From positions 124,001 to 188,000 of the forward strand of contig NZ_RJKQ01000004.1 in NCBI RefSeq assembly GCF_003751845.1: a stretch of DNA of 64,000 nucleotides, given 5' to 3'. Source of the DNA: Enterobacter sp. BIGb0383 (GTDB taxonomy: Bacteria > Pseudomonadota > Gammaproteobacteria > Enterobacterales > Enterobacteriaceae). The translations under genes were made by a program, and so were the position numbers. The first letter of the stretch is position 1. Every line of letters begins with the position of its first letter. The notes beneath the pieces are model-generated. The model was not told the origin of the DNA and made no database searches. It saw only the letters and a program-made list of their open reading frames with translations. Shown here in pieces: positions 63,621 through 64,000 of the stretch.

Positions 63621-64000
63621 CCTTCGTTCTCCCAGGGTTGTTCATTTTCACCCGGCAGGCGGGTAATACGCGCCAGACGGGCCTGATCTTCATCGAATTG
63701 TTTAATGGTGGCGTGAACAAAGCGCAGGTGTCCCATCATCGCTTTGCGTGCGCCTTCGGCATCACCGGCCAGAATCGCGTCCAGCACCGCCCGATGCTGC
63801 TCGGTCAGCCCGGCGAAGACCGGCGGCACCAGGTACATCCGCTGGCGGCTCTGCTTAACCGAGGATTGCAGCAGGTCGAAGAAGCCGCGCATGGTCTGCA
63901 GCAGCACCACGTTGTGCGAGGCCTCCGCTATTGCCAGATGGAAGCGGACATCCGCCTGCGAGGCCAGATCCGGGTCATCGCTCAGGGTGGCCTCGAAGCA
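63617..64000 (-). CDS. lldR: Transcriptional regulator LldR, C-terminal part only
   Basis: GntR/FadR-family regulator of the lld operon; the last 127 codons are in the window and the N-terminal DNA-binding domain lies beyond the right edge. The visible part is the FCD ligand domain: [30 protein letters not shown] and [19 protein letters not shown], whose His/Asp residues bind metal in this fold. Open to the window edge without a stop. Confidence 0.95.
   Translation of the reverse strand, partial: CFEATLSDDPDLASQADVRFHLAIAEASHNVVLLQTMRGFFDLLQSSVKQSRQRMYLVPPVFAGLTEQHRAVLDAILAGDAEGARKAMMGHLRFVHATIKQFDEDQARLARITRLPGENEQPWENEG

Overview
The window is chromosomal DNA from a GC-rich member of the Enterobacteriaceae. 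Gene content, protein lengths and near-identity to E. coli proteins point to the Enterobacter/Leclercia/Lelliottia/Klebsiella neighbourhood rather than Escherichia. Most of it is core genome, following the E. coli selC-to-lldR order with identifiable local changes. No species call is possible from the sequence alone.

Layout. (1) 1-1986: edge of a genomic island at selC, with a SinR-like (Cas2-fold-like) small gene cut by the window edge, a P4-type integrase and G-rich repeats. (2) 1987-9600: selC, the alpha-xyloside genes yicJ-yicI, the AsmA-like yicH and the purine permease xanP, which has a PurR box. (3) 9700-20055: glpK-glpF, zapB, sbp, cdh, an SLC13 permease, tpiA, yiiQ, yiiR, fpr and glpX. 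In E. coli these genes (without the permease) lie elsewhere in the order sbp...glpX-glpK-glpF-zapB. Here the block is circularly permuted, strands kept, and sits between xanP and recG where gltS is expected, so glpX is cut off from glpFK. (4) 20096-27901: the recG-trmH-spoT-rpoZ-gmk operon and ligB. (5) 27902-29281: an AT-rich islet with an orphan lipoprotein gene and an IS3-family transposase remnant. (6) 29282-39464: yicC, rph-pyrE with its attenuator, a Tat-exported SMP-30/gluconolactonase-like protein, slmA, dut, coaBC, radC, rpmB-rpmG-mutM, coaD and waaA. (7) 39465-51192: the LPS core locus, built as two convergent operons: waaG-waaP-GT8-GT8 on +, and hldD-waaF-waaC-waaL-GT2-waaQ-GT8 on -. 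(8) 51406-64000: kbl-tdh, a GT2 gene at the yibD/waaH position, gpmI-envC-yibQ, yibN-grxC-secB-gpsA-cysE, trmL, lldD and a partial lldR.

How the genes work together. The waa genes build and ligate the LPS core: HldD makes the heptose donor, WaaC/F/Q add heptoses, WaaG and the GT8 enzymes add hexoses, WaaP phosphorylates heptose, WaaL attaches O antigen and WaaA adds Kdo. glpF, glpK, glpX and tpiA serve glycerol use and gluconeogenesis. rph-pyrE, dut, gmk and xanP serve nucleotide metabolism. envC, zapB and slmA act in cell division. spoT, rpoZ and trmH belong to the stringent-response operon.

I found no CRISPR array, toxin-antitoxin pair or obvious new defence system. The most notable features are the permuted glp/tpi block, the altered waa operon layout, the selC island edge and the ligB-yicC islet. 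Comparisons with E. coli are from memory; no search was run.
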